NCBI GenBank assembly: GCA_013003115.1
Contig: JABDLF010000009.1
Coordinates: forward strand, 1-39,883
DNA: 39,883 nt
Source of the DNA: Gammaproteobacteria bacterium
Lineage (GTDB): Bacteria > Pseudomonadota > Gammaproteobacteria > Steroidobacterales > JABDLF01
Reading direction: 5' to 3'
Below the pieces are notes generated by a model that searched no databases, was not told the origin of the DNA, and saw only the letters and a program-made list of their open reading frames with translations. The position numbers and the translations under genes were made by a program. Of this stretch, positions 17,554-28,218 are shown in pieces (the first letter of the stretch is position 1; each line of letters starts with the position of its first letter).

Positions 17554-19123
17554 GGGTTTCGTGGAAGTTGAGATCTGGCCAGCGTTCTTCGGTCAGCTCC
17601 AGGTTGACGCGCGACGGCGCAACATACACGAGTGCATCACTGTGATCGACGGCGAGGTTGTCGTGCGCCTTGCGACGAAAATCCTCCAGTAAAGCCGCGT
17701 CTTCCGAATAAACCCAGCGCGCCGTGGCAACGTTCACTGCCTCGAATACGCACTCTACGCCATACTCCTCGCGAAGCCGGTGCGCGACAACATCGAACTG
17801 CAAAATTCCGATGGCACCGAGAATCAGGTCATTGTTCCTGAGCGGCCGGAATATCTGTGTCGCGCCCTCCTCACACAGCTGGTCAAGGCCTTTTTGCAGT
17901 GCCTTCATCCGCATGGGGTCTTTCAGTACCGCTCGTCGGAACAGTTCGGGTGCGAAGTTGGGAATGCCGGTGAATGCGAGATTCTCGCCCTCGGTGAATG
18001 TATCGCCGATATTTATTGTGCCATGGTTGTGCAGTCCAATGATGTCGCCCGCGTAGGCTTCGTCCGCATGCTCACGGTCGGCCGCCATGAATGTCAGCGC
18101 ATCGGCAACCCGGGTCTGCTTTCCCAGCCGCACATGATGCATGCGCATGCCCTTGCGGTACACGCCCGAGCAAATTCTCAGAAACGCAATTCGGTCGCGG
18201 TGTGCCGGGTCCATGTTCGCCTGAATCTTGAATACAAAGCCACTCAGCGATTCCTCGTCGGGCTTAACGAGCCTTACGTCAGTATGGCGAGGCTGCGGAG
18301 TCGGTGCTTCGATCACGAAACTCCGAAGCAACTCACGCACACCAAAGTTATTGATGGCGGACCCGAAAAACACCGGCGTCTGGGTGCCGGCAAGGTAGGC
18401 GGATCGGTCGAAATCCGCGGTGGCGCCACGAATAAGATCTACTTCATCGCGAAAAGCACTGGCTTCGTCTCCCAGCACGTCTGACGCGGCAGGCGAACCA
18501 AGACCATCAATGGTCTGCGTCTCTCCGAGGCGGCCCTGCTTCGCAGGTTTGTAAACGTAAATTTTGTCTTCGGAAAAATGATAGATGCCTTTAAGGCGAC
18601 TGCCCATACCGATAGGCCATGTTATCGGCGCGCACTCAATACTCAGCACCTGCTCAACCTCGTCAATCAGTTCCAGAGGCTCTCGACCTTCGCGATCCAG
18701 TTTGTTGATAAAGGTCATGATGGGCGTGTCGCGCATCCTGCAGACCTCCATTAACTTGATGGTCCGCGTTTCGACACCCTTGGCACAGTCAATGACCATC
18801 AGCGCCGAATCTACGGCCGTCAGAGTCCGATAAGTGTCCTCCGAAAAATCCTCGTGCCCGGGCGTATCCAGGAGATTTACAACCTGCCCTTGATACGGAA
18901 ACTGCATGACCGACGACGTGATCGAGATGCCGCGCTGCTGCTCAAGCTTCATCCAGTCAGACGTTGCATGGCGCGCCGCCTTGCGACCCTTCACCGTGCC
19001 GGCCATGGTAATGGCTCCCCCGAAAAGGAGGAGTTTTTCGGTCAGGGTTGTCTTGCCGGCGTCAGGATGCGAAATAATCGCGAAAGTTCGCCGGCGGCTG
19101 ATCTCATCGTTCAGTTTGCTCAT
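17534..19123 (-). CDS. prfC: Peptide chain release factor 3
   Basis: RF3 is a translational GTPase that recycles RF1 and RF2 from the ribosome after termination. The protein is 529 residues, equal to E. coli RF3. G1 is seen in [14 protein letters not shown]3 in [14 protein letters not shown] and G4 in NKLDREG. RF3-specific sequence continues to the C-terminus ([10 protein letters not shown]). The ATG at 19123 is the conserved start ([19 protein letters not shown]). It is the fourth gene of a minus-strand run from pssA, 60 bp after rimI. Confidence 0.97.
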   Translation of the reverse strand: MSKLNDEISRRRTFAIISHPDAGKTTLTEKLLLFGGAITMAGTVKGRKAARHATSDWMKLEQQRGISITSSVMQFPYQGQVVNLLDTPGHEDFSEDTYRTLTAVDSALMVIDCAKGVETRTIKLMEVCRMRDTPIMTFINKLDREGREPLELIDEVEQVLSIECAPITWPIGMGSRLKGIYHFSEDKIYVYKPAKQGRLGETQTIDGLGSPAASDVLGDEASAFRDEVDLIRGATADFDRSAYLAGTQTPVFFGSAINNFGVRELLRSFVIEAPTPQPRHTDVRLVKPDEESLSGFVFKIQANMDPAHRDRIAFLRICSGVYRKGMRMHHVRLGKQTRVADALTFMAADREHADEAYAGDIIGLHNHGTINIGDTFTEGENLAFTGIPNFAPELFRRAVLKDPMRMKALQKGLDQLCEEGATQIFRPLRNNDLILGAIGILQFDVVAHRLREEYGVECVFEAVNVATARWVYSEDAALLEDFRRKAHDNLAVDHSDALVYVAPSRVNLELTEERWPDLNFHETREHRAA

Positions 19124-19183
19124 GGCCTCATGCTTGTCGCCGAAAGGCGGCGATTCTAGCGCATCGATACGGGTCAGGACCTG

Positions 19184-19642
19184 CTAGCGCAAAGTTTTCG
19201 CCAGGACGACGGCGTCTTCCCGGCCGTCGCCGGCACGATAATAGTCACGCCTCAGTCCGAGCTGTTCGAAACCGCGCCCGGCATACAGGGCAAGAGCAGC
19301 GGCATTGCTCGGGCGCACCTCGAGAAACACCCGGCGGCATCCGGCAGCGCCCGCGCAACCAAGTAAATGATCAAGCAGCTCGCCACCAAGACCTTCCCCA
19401 CGCCGGTCTTTTGCGACGCAGAGATTCAGGATATGCGCCTCGTCCATTGCGCTGGCAAGCACGCAATAGCCCAGCACCTCTCCGTTTTCGCCCTGAAGGA
19501 GATCACATCGATAACCAACCCGCAGGCAGTCGTGAAAAATACCGCGCGTCCACGGATACTCGTAGGCTTCGGCCTCCATTGCCGCGACCGCATCGAGATC
19601 GTCGCCGCTGATCGCACGAAACCGGCGAGCGCCAACCACCAT
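19184..19642 (-). CDS. rimI: Ribosomal protein S18 alanine N-acetyltransferase
   Basis: This GNAT acetyltransferase of 152 residues acetylates the N-terminal alanine of ribosomal protein S18. Family features are the YPWTRGIFHDCL segment, the acetyl-CoA-binding loop RRGEGLGGELL, and the LEVRPSNAAALALYAGRGFEQLG motif typical of RimI. It starts with ATG at 19642, 8 bp after the uracil-DNA glycosylase stop, so it is probably in the same operon. Other GNAT proteins share the fold, but the motif set favours RimI. Confidence 0.9.
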   Translation of the reverse strand: MVVGARRFRAISGDDLDAVAAMEAEAYEYPWTRGIFHDCLRVGYRCDLLQGENGEVLGYCVLASAMDEAHILNLCVAKDRRGEGLGGELLDHLLGCAGAAGCRRVFLEVRPSNAAALALYAGRGFEQLGLRRDYYRAGDGREDAVVLAKTLR

Positions 19643-19650
19643 ACCGCCGC

Positions 19651-20418
19651 TCAGGAGGCCAGCGGCGAGGCCACGCTCATGGCCAATTTCAGATCTTGCC
19701 AGGCCTTCGCCTTATCCGAGGGTTTGCGGAGCAGATATGCCGGGTGGTAAGTGACAACCAGCGGTATCCTGGTCGCAGAGAATTCATAGACCTGACCGCG
19801 CAAGGATGCAAGGGTCTTTTCATTTCCTAGCAGGTTATTCGCAGCCACTCTTCCCACCGCAAGTATCAGCTCGGGTTTCAAAAGCGCTATCTGGCGATGA
19901 AGAAATGGCGCGCAGCTGGCGGCCTCATCGACACGCGGGTTTCGGTTGGAGGGCGGCCTGCACTTAACGATGTTGGCAATATAAACCTGCTCGCGCTCGG
20001 CACCCACCGCGCAGATCATGGCATTGAGTAACTTGCCAGCCTTGCCCACAAATGGTTCACCGGCCGCGTCCTCATCTGCGCCCGGCGCTTCGCCGACAAT
20101 GAGCCACTTTGCCGTCTTGCTGCCGGTACCAAAAACAGTTTGAGTTCGGCCCTTGTGCAGCGCGCATTGCTGACAGGTCGCGACCGTTTTCGCCAGGGCA
20201 TCCCAGTCAAGCGTCTCAACCGGCACCGCAGCAACGTCGCCTTCTGAGTTCCGTGCCGCCTCCACCTCGGGGCCTTGCGAAGCCGCATCCTCAGCATAAG
20301 GCGGCGGAACAACCGCGCCGCGGTCCGCAATTGTTTCGGATTCTGCCGGTTCTCGCAGGACCCAGGCCTGCACACCTATCGCGCGCAGAAATCGAAGCCG
20401 ACGATCGTCAGATTGCAT
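19651..20418 (-). CDS. Family 4 uracil-DNA glycosylase (4Fe-4S)
   Basis: This 255-residue enzyme excises uracil from DNA and belongs to the iron-sulfur family 4/5 type. The active-site motif [17 protein letters not shown] is present, as is the late [11 protein letters not shown] motif. Four cysteines suited to the cluster are seen as CQQC and, further on, a C-x15-C pair beginning CRPPSNRNP. The first 70 or so residues are variable and acidic after an opening [17 protein letters not shown] helix, as in gammaproteobacterial relatives. The ATG directly follows the pssA stop (TGAATG), so translation is likely coupled. Confidence 0.92.
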   Translation of the reverse strand: MQSDDRRLRFLRAIGVQAWVLREPAESETIADRGAVVPPPYAEDAASQGPEVEAARNSEGDVAAVPVETLDWDALAKTVATCQQCALHKGRTQTVFGTGSKTAKWLIVGEAPGADEDAAGEPFVGKAGKLLNAMICAVGAEREQVYIANIVKCRPPSNRNPRVDEAASCAPFLHRQIALLKPELILAVGRVAANNLLGNEKTLASLRGQVYEFSATRIPLVVTYHPAYLLRKPSDKAKAWQDLKLAMSVASPLAS

Positions 20419-21276
20419 TCAGCCCTGGTCCCTGCCCTGGTCCCTGCCATGGCCCTTGCGCTCGGCGCCCGTGAGCCCGGAGTCGTCTTCAGCCGGCTCC
20501 GCGCCCCTTCGGCTGCGGCTCTTCCGAAACAGCCCCCAGACCGTCAATGCCGGCCCGGAAAAAGCGTAGGTGAGAGCGATCAGAAAAAGAACGCGCGGCG
20601 GATCCAGCGCGATGAGCATAAAAATCAGAGGGATCAAAAGAACATAGGCAAAGGGGACATTTTCTCCAAGCGATACGTTTTTTAGGCTCAAATAGCGGAA
20701 ATTGCTGACCATCAGGCCGCCCGCCATCGCCGTGATAAGGAATGCCGCCGCCAGCGCCACCAGTCCTGTCAGTTGCGCATCCGAGCCGTACCAGATAAGA
20801 CCGGCAACCAGGCCAGCGGCCGAAGGGCTGGGCAGGCCCTGAAAGTGATGCTTGCCCGCCTTGGCAGGCTGCGTATTGAAACGCGCGAGGCGCAGCGCCG
20901 CTGCGACGGTGTAAAAAAACGCGGCCAGCCACCCGAACTTGCCCCATGCCCAGCCATACTCCGCGAGACTGGCTGCACCCCATTGATAAACAACCAGCGA
21001 AGGTGCAAGCCCGAAAGAGACCATGTCCGATAGGCTGTCATACTCCTTGCCGAAATCGCTCTCGGTGTTGGTCAGGCGTGCAACTCTTCCGTCCATGCCG
21101 TCCAAAAGCATGGCAACAAAAATCGCGATAGCTGCAACCCGGAAGTTTCCGTCAATCGCAGCTACGACGGCATAAAAGCCCGCGAACAGCGCCGCCGTTG
21201 TAAACAGATTCGGCAAAAGATAAATCCCGCGCCGCCGCGCACGATCAAGGCTTGTGACTTTCTTGCTGCTTTTCAT
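20419..21276 (-). CDS. pssA: CDP-diacylglycerol-serine O-phosphatidyltransferase
   Basis: This membrane enzyme makes phosphatidylserine from CDP-diacylglycerol and serine, the route to phosphatidylethanolamine. The product is 285 residues with the CDP-alcohol phosphotransferase signature complete: D62, G63, A66, R67, G76, D80, D84. The N-terminus GIYLLPNLFT and several helices fit the PssA subclass II type. The C-terminal tail is polar and ends in a short Gly-Arg-Asp-Gln repeat encoded by a 12-bp tandem duplication (20423-20446). It is first in a minus-strand operon and divergent from proS. Confidence 0.93.
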   Translation of the reverse strand: MKSSKKVTSLDRARRRGIYLLPNLFTTAALFAGFYAVVAAIDGNFRVAAIAIFVAMLLDGMDGRVARLTNTESDFGKEYDSLSDMVSFGLAPSLVVYQWGAASLAEYGWAWGKFGWLAAFFYTVAAALRLARFNTQPAKAGKHHFQGLPSPSAAGLVAGLIWYGSDAQLTGLVALAAAFLITAMAGGLMVSNFRYLSLKNVSLGENVPFAYVLLIPLIFMLIALDPPRVLFLIALTYAFSGPALTVWGLFRKSRSRRGAEPAEDDSGLTGAERKGHGRDQGRDQG

Positions 21277-21413
21277 TTTGCCCTTGCTGCCATTATCAAA
21301 CGACCTCTAATAATGCCATGCCAGCACGCCCCAGTCGTGGAAATTGCCTGATCTGACCCTCAAAATTGCCCCGCCCCAAGCGCCTTGCCTGTACCTGCGC
21401 GGCCTGCGATGGC

Positions 21414-21419
21414 TAGAAT
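21414..21419 (+). promoter_or_regulatory. Candidate proS -10 element
   Basis: TAGAAT matches 5 of 6 bases of the -10 consensus, 43 bases before the proS ATG. The -35 position 17 bp upstream (GTACCT) is poor. The intergenic region is shared with the divergent pssA gene, whose own possible -10 is GATAAT on the minus strand near 21297. Confidence 0.3.
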
Positions 21420-21461
21420 AGCCGCCTTGCCCGATCCCAAACCCCCACGACTGGAACACCC

Positions 21462-23177
21462 ATGCGCCTATCGTCACTAAAAGTCGCCACCCTCAAAGAA
21501 GTGCCTGCCGATGCAGATACAGCCAGCCACAAGCTAATGCTGCGTGCGGGCCTGATCCGGCAGCTCGCTGCCGGGCTTTACTCCTGGCTGCCACTCGGGC
21601 TGAAAGTCATGCGCAAGGTCGAACAGGTTGTGCGCGAAGAAATGGACAATGCCGGCGCACTTGAGCTGTTGATGCCCTGCGTGCAGCCAGCCGAGCTGTG
21701 GGAAGAATCCGGTCGCTGGGAGCAATACGGACCGGAGCTGTTGCGCATCACCGACCGCCACGCAAGGGACTTTTGTTTTGGCCCCACGCACGAGGAAGTG
21801 ATTACCGACCTGGCGCGACGTGAGCTGCGCAGCTACAAACAACTGCCCGTAACGTATTACCAGATCCAGACAAAGTTCCGGGATGAAATCCGGCCGCGGT
21901 TTGGGGTGATGCGCGCCCGTGAATTTCTTATGAAGGACGCGTACTCGTTTCACATCGACAGCGAGTCTCTTGACGAAACCTATCAGGTGATGTTCGACGC
22001 TTACAGCAAGATCTTCACCAGGCTCGGGCTCAGGTTCCGGGCTGTCACAGCAGACAGCGGAGCAATTGGCGGAAAGGTCTCACACGAGTTTCACGTGCTT
22101 GCTGAATCCGGTGAAGACGCCATCGCATTTTCCGATTCCGGTGACTATGCGGCCAACGTGGAACTCGCCGAGGCGCAAGCACCAGCATCAACCCGCCAGC
22201 CGCCTGCAGAAGCTATGCAGAAAGTAGCCACGCCTGGCGTCAGAACCATTGATGATATTGCCAGCTTCTTGAAGGTCAGGCCCGCAGACTGCCTCAAGAC
22301 CCTTCTTGTAGAGGGAGCCGACGGAGGCGTCGTCGCGCTGGTGCTTCGCGGCGATCACGAACTTAACGCGCTGAAGGCAGCGCAGCACCCCCTTGTTGCA
22401 AGCCCGCTACGCATGGCTGCGGCCGACGCAGTCGAAAAAGCAGCTGGCTGCCCACCGGGCTTCGTGGGGCCGGTGGGCCTGTCGGTTCCGCTGATTTCTG
22501 ACCGCAGCGCTGTCGCCATGGCGAATTTTGTTTGCGGGGCAAACTCCACCGATCAGCATCTGACCGGAGTGAACTGGGGCCGCGATCTCCCTGAGCCTGA
22601 CGTCTCTGACTTGCGCAACGTGGTCGACGGCGACCCCAGCCCGGATGGGCAGGGAACTCTTACCATTGCCAGGGGCATAGAGGTCGGGCATATCTTTCAG
22701 CTTGGTGATAAATACAGCGCGAGCATGGGCTCAGGCGTGCTGGCCGAGGATGGCAAGCACCGCACGCTGGTTATGGGATGCTACGGCATAGGTATCACCC
22801 GTATCGTTGCCGCCGCCATAGAGCAAAACCATGATGCGCGAGGCATAGTCTGGCCGGCCTCGCTGGCGCCATTCGACGTAGCGCTGGTGCCCATCAATAT
22901 GCACAAGTCCATGCGCCTGCGTCAGGCAGCCGAGGCGCTTTACCAGACACTGACTACTGCGGGATACGAGGTACTGTTTGACGACCGGGATGCCCGGCCA
23001 GGCGTCAAGTTTGCCGATATTGACCTGTACGGCATCCCTCATCGGGTCGTGCTCTCGGATCGCGGCCTCGACTCGGGAACCTTGGAATACAAAGCGCGCG
23101 ACCAGGAACAAGCCGAACACATAAAACAGACGGAGTTCCTTGATTTTCTTGCCAGAACCATTACAAATGCGGTTTAA
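21462..23177 (+). CDS. proS: Prolyl-tRNA synthetase
   Basis: This class II aminoacyl-tRNA synthetase charges tRNA-Pro. It is 571 residues, one less than E. coli. It starts [20 protein letters not shown], the bacterial-type ProS start. Motif 2 lies in the [23 protein letters not shown] region. A YbaK-like editing domain is inserted at roughly 230-385, and motif 3 ([16 protein letters not shown]) and an anticodon-binding domain follow. The insertion identifies the bacterial rather than the eukaryote-like form. Confidence 0.97.
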   Translation: MRLSSLKVATLKEVPADADTASHKLMLRAGLIRQLAAGLYSWLPLGLKVMRKVEQVVREEMDNAGALELLMPCVQPAELWEESGRWEQYGPELLRITDRHARDFCFGPTHEEVITDLARRELRSYKQLPVTYYQIQTKFRDEIRPRFGVMRAREFLMKDAYSFHIDSESLDETYQVMFDAYSKIFTRLGLRFRAVTADSGAIGGKVSHEFHVLAESGEDAIAFSDSGDYAANVELAEAQAPASTRQPPAEAMQKVATPGVRTIDDIASFLKVRPADCLKTLLVEGADGGVVALVLRGDHELNALKAAQHPLVASPLRMAAADAVEKAAGCPPGFVGPVGLSVPLISDRSAVAMANFVCGANSTDQHLTGVNWGRDLPEPDVSDLRNVVDGDPSPDGQGTLTIARGIEVGHIFQLGDKYSASMGSGVLAEDGKHRTLVMGCYGIGITRIVAAAIEQNHDARGIVWPASLAPFDVALVPINMHKSMRLRQAAEALYQTLTTAGYEVLFDDRDARPGVKFADIDLYGIPHRVVLSDRGLDSGTLEYKARDQEQAEHIKQTEFLDFLARTITNAV

Positions 23178-23226
23178 ATCTGCGGCAATTCACCAATGAT
23201 TTTGCCGCTGCGCCAGGTGAGCAGGA

Positions 23227-23799
23227 ATGACTGGATTCAGACAAATTGCGACCGCAGCGGTTCTCACGGCTTTACTCGCGTCGTCGGCGGCCGCGAGGGG
23301 TAACGTCGATCCGGAGCTCCGCAGTAAGCTAATGGCTGCCGTTTCCGATGCCTCCAGCTTTGAAGACAGATTCGCCGCCGAGGTCTGGCTCACGGACATG
23401 TCCAACCGACTCGATGGCCTGGTCCCGGATCATGACGAGCGCTTCGCGATTTTGAAGGCGGTACATCTTGAAGCAAGCCGGGCAGATCTTCCTCCGGAGC
23501 TCGTCCTCGCGGTTATTGAAGTTGAAAGCCGATTCGACCGCTTTGCGGTATCACGCGCCGGTGCCCGCGGATTGATGCAGATCATGCCATTCTGGCTGAA
23601 GGAAATCGGCCGTCCCGACGACAATCTCTTTCACGTCGCAACGAACCTGCGATTTGGCTGCACGATTTTACGCCACTATCTCGACATTGAAAAAGGCAAT
23701 CTGCTCAAAGCGCTTGCCCGCTACAACGGCAGCACCGGGCACCGCTGGTATGCAGACCGCGTGTTCAGCAAACTGAGTCGAAAATGGTATCGCCAGTGA
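23227..23799 (+). CDS. Periplasmic lytic transglycosylase (SLT fold)
   Basis: This is a 190-residue exported lytic transglycosylase of the goose-lysozyme/SLT type, which cleaves peptidoglycan glycan strands. A signal peptide covers about residues 1-24 (ATAAVLTALLASSAAA). The catalytic glutamate is E100 in the ES motif (IEVESRFD). GLMQIMP and the ALARYNGS motif near the C-terminus complete the SLT signature. It is short, with little beyond the catalytic domain, and resembles small E. coli EmtA-like or Pseudomonas SLT proteins without a lipobox. It follows proS by 49 bp. Confidence 0.9.
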   Translation: MTGFRQIATAAVLTALLASSAAARGNVDPELRSKLMAAVSDASSFEDRFAAEVWLTDMSNRLDGLVPDHDERFAILKAVHLEASRADLPPELVLAVIEVESRFDRFAVSRAGARGLMQIMPFWLKEIGRPDDNLFHVATNLRFGCTILRHYLDIEKGNLLKALARYNGSTGHRWYADRVFSKLSRKWYRQ

Positions 23800-23819
23800 G
23801 AGGCTGCGAGGCCCTCACT
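23795..23819. terminator. Hairpin between convergent genes, possible bidirectional terminator
   Basis: AGTGAG-A-GGC and GCC-CTCACT form a 9-bp stem with one bulged A, overlapping the transglycosylase stop codon. The acylphosphatase gene converges from the other side. Neither strand has a T-tract after the stem, so intrinsic termination would be weak. Confidence 0.35.
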
Positions 23820-23827
23820 GACAGCGG

Positions 23828-24121
23828 CTACCCCGTCTGAAAACCCTTGCGGGTCGGCATTTCGGCCTCGAAGCAATCCACCTTGGTCACTTTAGCGGCC
23901 GGAGGGCCTTTCTCCAGCCACGTCGTCAACTCGCTTACTTTGCCGGAGGGACCGGCCAGCAGCACTTCGACGCGCCCGTCAGGCAGATTGATTGCGTGAC
24001 CGTCGAGGCCGAGATTGCGCGCCCTGGTTGCCGTAGAGGCACGAAAAAAAACGCCCTGAACCCGGCCGGTCACAAGGCATTTTCTGCTGACTCTCTGTTC
24101 GCTGCTTTTCGTATCAGGCAA
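23828..24121 (-). CDS. acyP: Acylphosphatase
   Basis: This 97-residue enzyme hydrolyses acyl-phosphates such as 1,3-bisphosphoglycerate. The signature GRVQGVFFR (catalytic R27) and the Asn-containing INLPDGRVEV segment (N45) are both present. It starts with ATG at 24121, 24 bp downstream of a small lipoprotein gene on the same strand. It converges with the lytic transglycosylase gene. Confidence 0.93.
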   Translation of the reverse strand: MPDTKSSEQRVSRKCLVTGRVQGVFFRASTATRARNLGLDGHAINLPDGRVEVLLAGPSGKVSELTTWLEKGPPAAKVTKVDCFEAEMPTRKGFQTG

Positions 24122-24145
24122 GGCCGGGCCGTCGCTGCGCTTTTT

Positions 24146-24454
24146 TCAGTCGCTGCGCTCCTTTGCTTCCAGTTCCTGCAGCGCTTCAATCGCTTTTCGG
24201 CGCGCTTCTACCGCGTCGGCCTTGGCGCCGTTAAATGCTGCACGCCGAAGCTTCGCCTCTGCGCTCTGCAGAAGGGCCCTCGCCTGGGTCAGGAGCTGCG
24301 CTGCCCGATCACTTGAATCAGCGCCCTCTACCGCTGCGATCGCCTGGCGCGCATCACTCATTTCCTGCACCGGGGGGCCACTGGCGCACGCCAGCAACAA
24401 GTGCAGGGCCAGGACGGCTAACGCGCATTTTATGAATCTGGGGAATCCGCTCAT
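24146..24454 (-). CDS. DUF4398-like small lipoprotein
   Basis: This 102-residue protein has a lipoprotein signal peptide ending in the lipobox LLLAC (cysteine at about 23). It is followed by an Ala/Glu-rich helical coiled-coil region containing DARQAIAAVEGA and QARALLQSAEAKLRRAAF. This pattern fits the DUF4398 family, often found next to OmpA-like proteins. The function is unknown; it is likely anchored in the outer membrane. The ribosome binding site is weak. Confidence 0.8.
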   Translation of the reverse strand: MSGFPRFIKCALAVLALHLLLACASGPPVQEMSDARQAIAAVEGADSSDRAAQLLTQARALLQSAEAKLRRAAFNGAKADAVEARRKAIEALQELEAKERSD

Positions 24455-24473
24455 GTTATTTTTGTAGCTTCAA

Positions 24474-24504
24474 CCTTGCCTCTTGCTAAAGCAAGCTAGC
24501 AAGG
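24474..24504. promoter_or_regulatory. Long imperfect palindrome between lipoprotein gene and arsC
   Basis: An outer stem CCTTGC/GCAAGG (24474-24479, 24499-24504) encloses an inner stem CTTGCT/AGCAAG (24482-24487, 24490-24495), separated by a small internal loop. A further inverted repeat TTGAC-CC-GTCAA lies at 24510-24521. These sit between divergent promoters and could be operator sites or leader structures. No T-tract follows on either strand. Confidence 0.35.
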
Positions 24505-24614
24505 GGGCATTGACCCGTCAAGGATAATTGCCAGGCACGCATAGGAATTAGCACTGTTTTGACGACATTTTCCGGCAGGCCCGGTGTCTGAGCGAATGGC
24601 AAACTGAAAAAACG

Positions 24615-25887
<1,273 letters not shown>

Positions 25888-25893
<6 letters not shown>

Positions 25894-26589
25894 CGACTGC
25901 TGCTTGTCAAAAATGCCGCGAACGAAAGGCACGGTAAGGCGCCTTCCTGCCGCAAGACTCTCCGTATCCAGGGCATCCAGCAGGCGATACAGCGAGTTCA
26001 TGTCTCTTGGCACGCGCTTGATGAGCCAGTCACCCACCTCGTCTGGAAGTTCCAGGCCACGATGACGTGCGCGCAGACGCAGGGCCTTAATGCGCTCGCC
26101 GTCTGACAATGCCAGCAGGCGAAACGTCGGGCCCCACGACAGGCGCGAAGCCAGGTCCTCGAGACCAATGGGCGTCTCCTGTGGGCTCGCATTCGCTGCC
26201 ACCAGCAACGCGCCACCGTTTTCATTCAGCCCGTTAAATAATTCAAATAGCGCCAACTCCCAGGCATCGCTGCCGGCGGCGACCTGCAGGTCATCAATAC
26301 AAACGAGGTCGCGGTCAACGCAGTTCTCGAGTATTGCCGGTTGCGACGCCTGGGCATTTCCCAGCGGCACGTAGCTTGTCATGAGCCCCTGCTCGGCCGC
26401 CTCTGCGCTGACCGCCTGGAGCAGATGACTTTTTCCTGAGCCCTGTGGCCCCCAGATCCACGTAACCGGGACCCGCTCGCGCACCAGGGACATCAGGTGC
26501 CTGACGGCGATTTCATTGGGCCCGGCGAAAAAAGTGCTGAAGCGTGCGTTGTCTTCAAGCCCGACGGCCAGGGGAAGCTGCTCCGCCAC
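25888..26589 (-). CDS. hda: DnaA regulatory inactivator Hda
   Basis: Hda is a DnaA-related AAA+ protein that, with the loaded sliding clamp, stimulates ATP hydrolysis on DnaA and prevents over-initiation of replication. The protein is 233 residues, as in E. coli. The N-terminal AEQLPLAVGLE holds the likely clamp-binding QLPL motif. Walker A is GPQGSGKSHLLQAV, Walker B is LVCIDDLQ, and a sensor 2-like region follows. It starts with GTG at 26589, 5 bp after the perM stop, with no clear SD, so it depends on coupling to perM. Confidence 0.94.
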
Positions 26590-26594
26590 GGGGG

Positions 26595-27665
26595 TCAGTC
26601 CGGGTCTTGCGCCGGGGGAACCGGGTGGCCCAGCTCTTCACGGTAGTGGCGATACGCAAAGCGCGCCGCGACAGACACGACGGCAGCGAGGGGTAGCGCA
26701 AGCAAGATGCCGAAAAAGCCGAAAAGCTGACCGCCCGCCATGACGGCGAAAATCACCAGAACGGGATGCAGTCCTATACGATTGCCAACGAGTTTAGGGG
26801 TCAAAAACATCCCTTCAACCATTTGTCCCGCAACAAAAACCACCACCACCAGCGCGACGGTAAGAATGCTGCCGGTCTGCACTATCGCCGCCAGGCCCGC
26901 AAGAACAATGCCCACGAAGAGTCCGAGGTATGGCACAAAGCTGACAACGCCCGCTACCACGCCGATGGCGAGCGCATTGTCGAGGCCGACCAGGGCAAGC
27001 CCTGCCGTATAGATGATCGCAAGTCCGAACATCACCAGAAGCTGTCCGCGCAGAAAAGCGCCCAGCACCTTGTCTGACTCCCTGAACAGGGCGAATATTT
27101 CGGCCTGCCGCGAATCAGGAACCAGCGCCGCTGCGCGCTTTACGATCTCGTCCCAATCGCGCAACAAATAAAAAGTAACCACAGGAATCAGGAAGAGATT
27201 GATGATGCCGGTCACAATAAAGCCGCCACCTCGCGAAACTGTGGCCAGCGCATTTCCGGCATAGCCGCTCGCCTTTTGCCAGTTGTCCGCCAGCAGCGCC
27301 GCAAGCCCGATCTCGGTATCGCCTTTTTCGATTCCAAGCAGGTCAATGATGCGCGGTAGAAAATGACTCTCCAGCCAGCTCACATACACAGGCAGTTGCT
27401 TTGCCAGCACGGCTACCTGCGCCTTGATCAGCGGCCCGACCAGCGCCACCAGCGAAATCAGCAATACGAAGATCAATACGAACACCAGGACCACCGCGGG
27501 CGTCCGCCCCAGTTTCATCTTCTGCAGTCGATCGACCAGGGGATCACCGAGGTAGGCAAGCAAGCCGGCTGCAACAAAAGGCGTCAGGATCGGGGCCAGT
27601 AAATACACAAGCCAGCCCGCACCGAGAAAAACGAGCAGCCTCAGGATTCCGGTTTCAGCTTTCAT
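26595..27665 (-). CDS. perM: AI-2E family transporter / PerM permease
   Basis: This 356-residue integral membrane protein of the AI-2E (PerM/TqsA) family has about eight hydrophobic helices. It has the family motif PFVAAGLLAYLGDPLVDRL near the N-terminus and the late VPYLGLFVG and LVGNRIGLHPVLVIFAVMAGG segments. Members export varied solutes, and the substrate here is unknown. I chose the ATG at 27665 (MKAETGILRL), which overlaps the upstream phosphotransferase gene by 11 bp. The frame continues open upstream, so the start is inferred. Confidence 0.9.
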   Translation of the reverse strand: MKAETGILRLLVFLGAGWLVYLLAPILTPFVAAGLLAYLGDPLVDRLQKMKLGRTPAVVLVFVLIFVLLISLVALVGPLIKAQVAVLAKQLPVYVSWLESHFLPRIIDLLGIEKGDTEIGLAALLADNWQKASGYAGNALATVSRGGGFIVTGIINLFLIPVVTFYLLRDWDEIVKRAAALVPDSRQAEIFALFRESDKVLGAFLRGQLLVMFGLAIIYTAGLALVGLDNALAIGVVAGVVSFVPYLGLFVGIVLAGLAAIVQTGSILTVALVVVVFVAGQMVEGMFLTPKLVGNRIGLHPVLVIFAVMAGGQLFGFFGILLALPLAAVVSVAARFAYRHYREELGHPVPPAQDPD

Positions 27666-28218
27666 CAGGACGCCTCGCTTCCCAGGCCTTGTATCCCCAG
27701 TGCCAAACATATTGCAGGCCGCTGCTTACAACCGTGACAACCACAACCGCGCGCAGTGCTTCCACGTATTCATCGCGAACCCATGCGAAACCAGCGAGGT
27801 TCAAAAGCAAAGCTGCCGTAAAAAAGAACAACATAAGAGTATTCATCTTGCTGATGAAGCTGGGGGCAGCAACGACAGGCCCGATCAGCTTTTTATATGC
27901 AAAGGCCCCGATAGCAATGATGAGGTCCCTGCCGATAACCAGGGCCATCAGCCAGATTTCAATATGACCAAGATACCCCAGGGTCAGGAACACGCTCGCG
28001 AATAGAAGCTTGTCGGCGACCGGATCCAGTATGGCGCCGGCCCGGCTGCGCCAGCCGAACTGCCGCGCCAGGAATCCATCCAGCACGTCGGTTGAAACCG
28101 CGAGCGAAATTATTGCAGTCGCAGCAGGATAGCGACCGGAAAGCAGCATCCAGATTGCCGGAGGGATCAGGAGCATCCTGAACCCGCTCAAAATGTTTGG
28201 AATGGCTGATATGTTCAT
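27655..28218 (-). CDS. CDP-alcohol phosphatidyltransferase (PgsA-like)
   Basis: This 187-residue membrane enzyme of phospholipid synthesis has the complete CDP-alcohol phosphotransferase motif: D44, D47, G48, A51, R52, G61, D65, D69. The opening NIPSILS-like ISAIPNILSGFRMLLIP is typical of phosphatidylglycerophosphate synthase and of CMP-forming cardiolipin synthase. I cannot tell which product it makes. Because it sits in the purM-hda locus and not beside uvrC, it may be a second paralogue beside a canonical pgsA elsewhere. It overlaps DUF2066 (ATGA) and perM. Confidence 0.88.
   Translation of the reverse strand: MNISAIPNILSGFRMLLIPPAIWMLLSGRYPAATAIISLAVSTDVLDGFLARQFGWRSRAGAILDPVADKLLFASVFLTLGYLGHIEIWLMALVIGRDLIIAIGAFAYKKLIGPVVAAPSFISKMNTLMLFFFTAALLLNLAGFAWVRDEYVEALRAVVVVTVVSSGLQYVWHWGYKAWEARRPDES

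Noticed and set aside
26595-27665. Quorum-sensing AI-2 exporter
   Set aside because: The AI-2E family name does not fix the substrate; position next to hda favours a PerM-like housekeeping permease.
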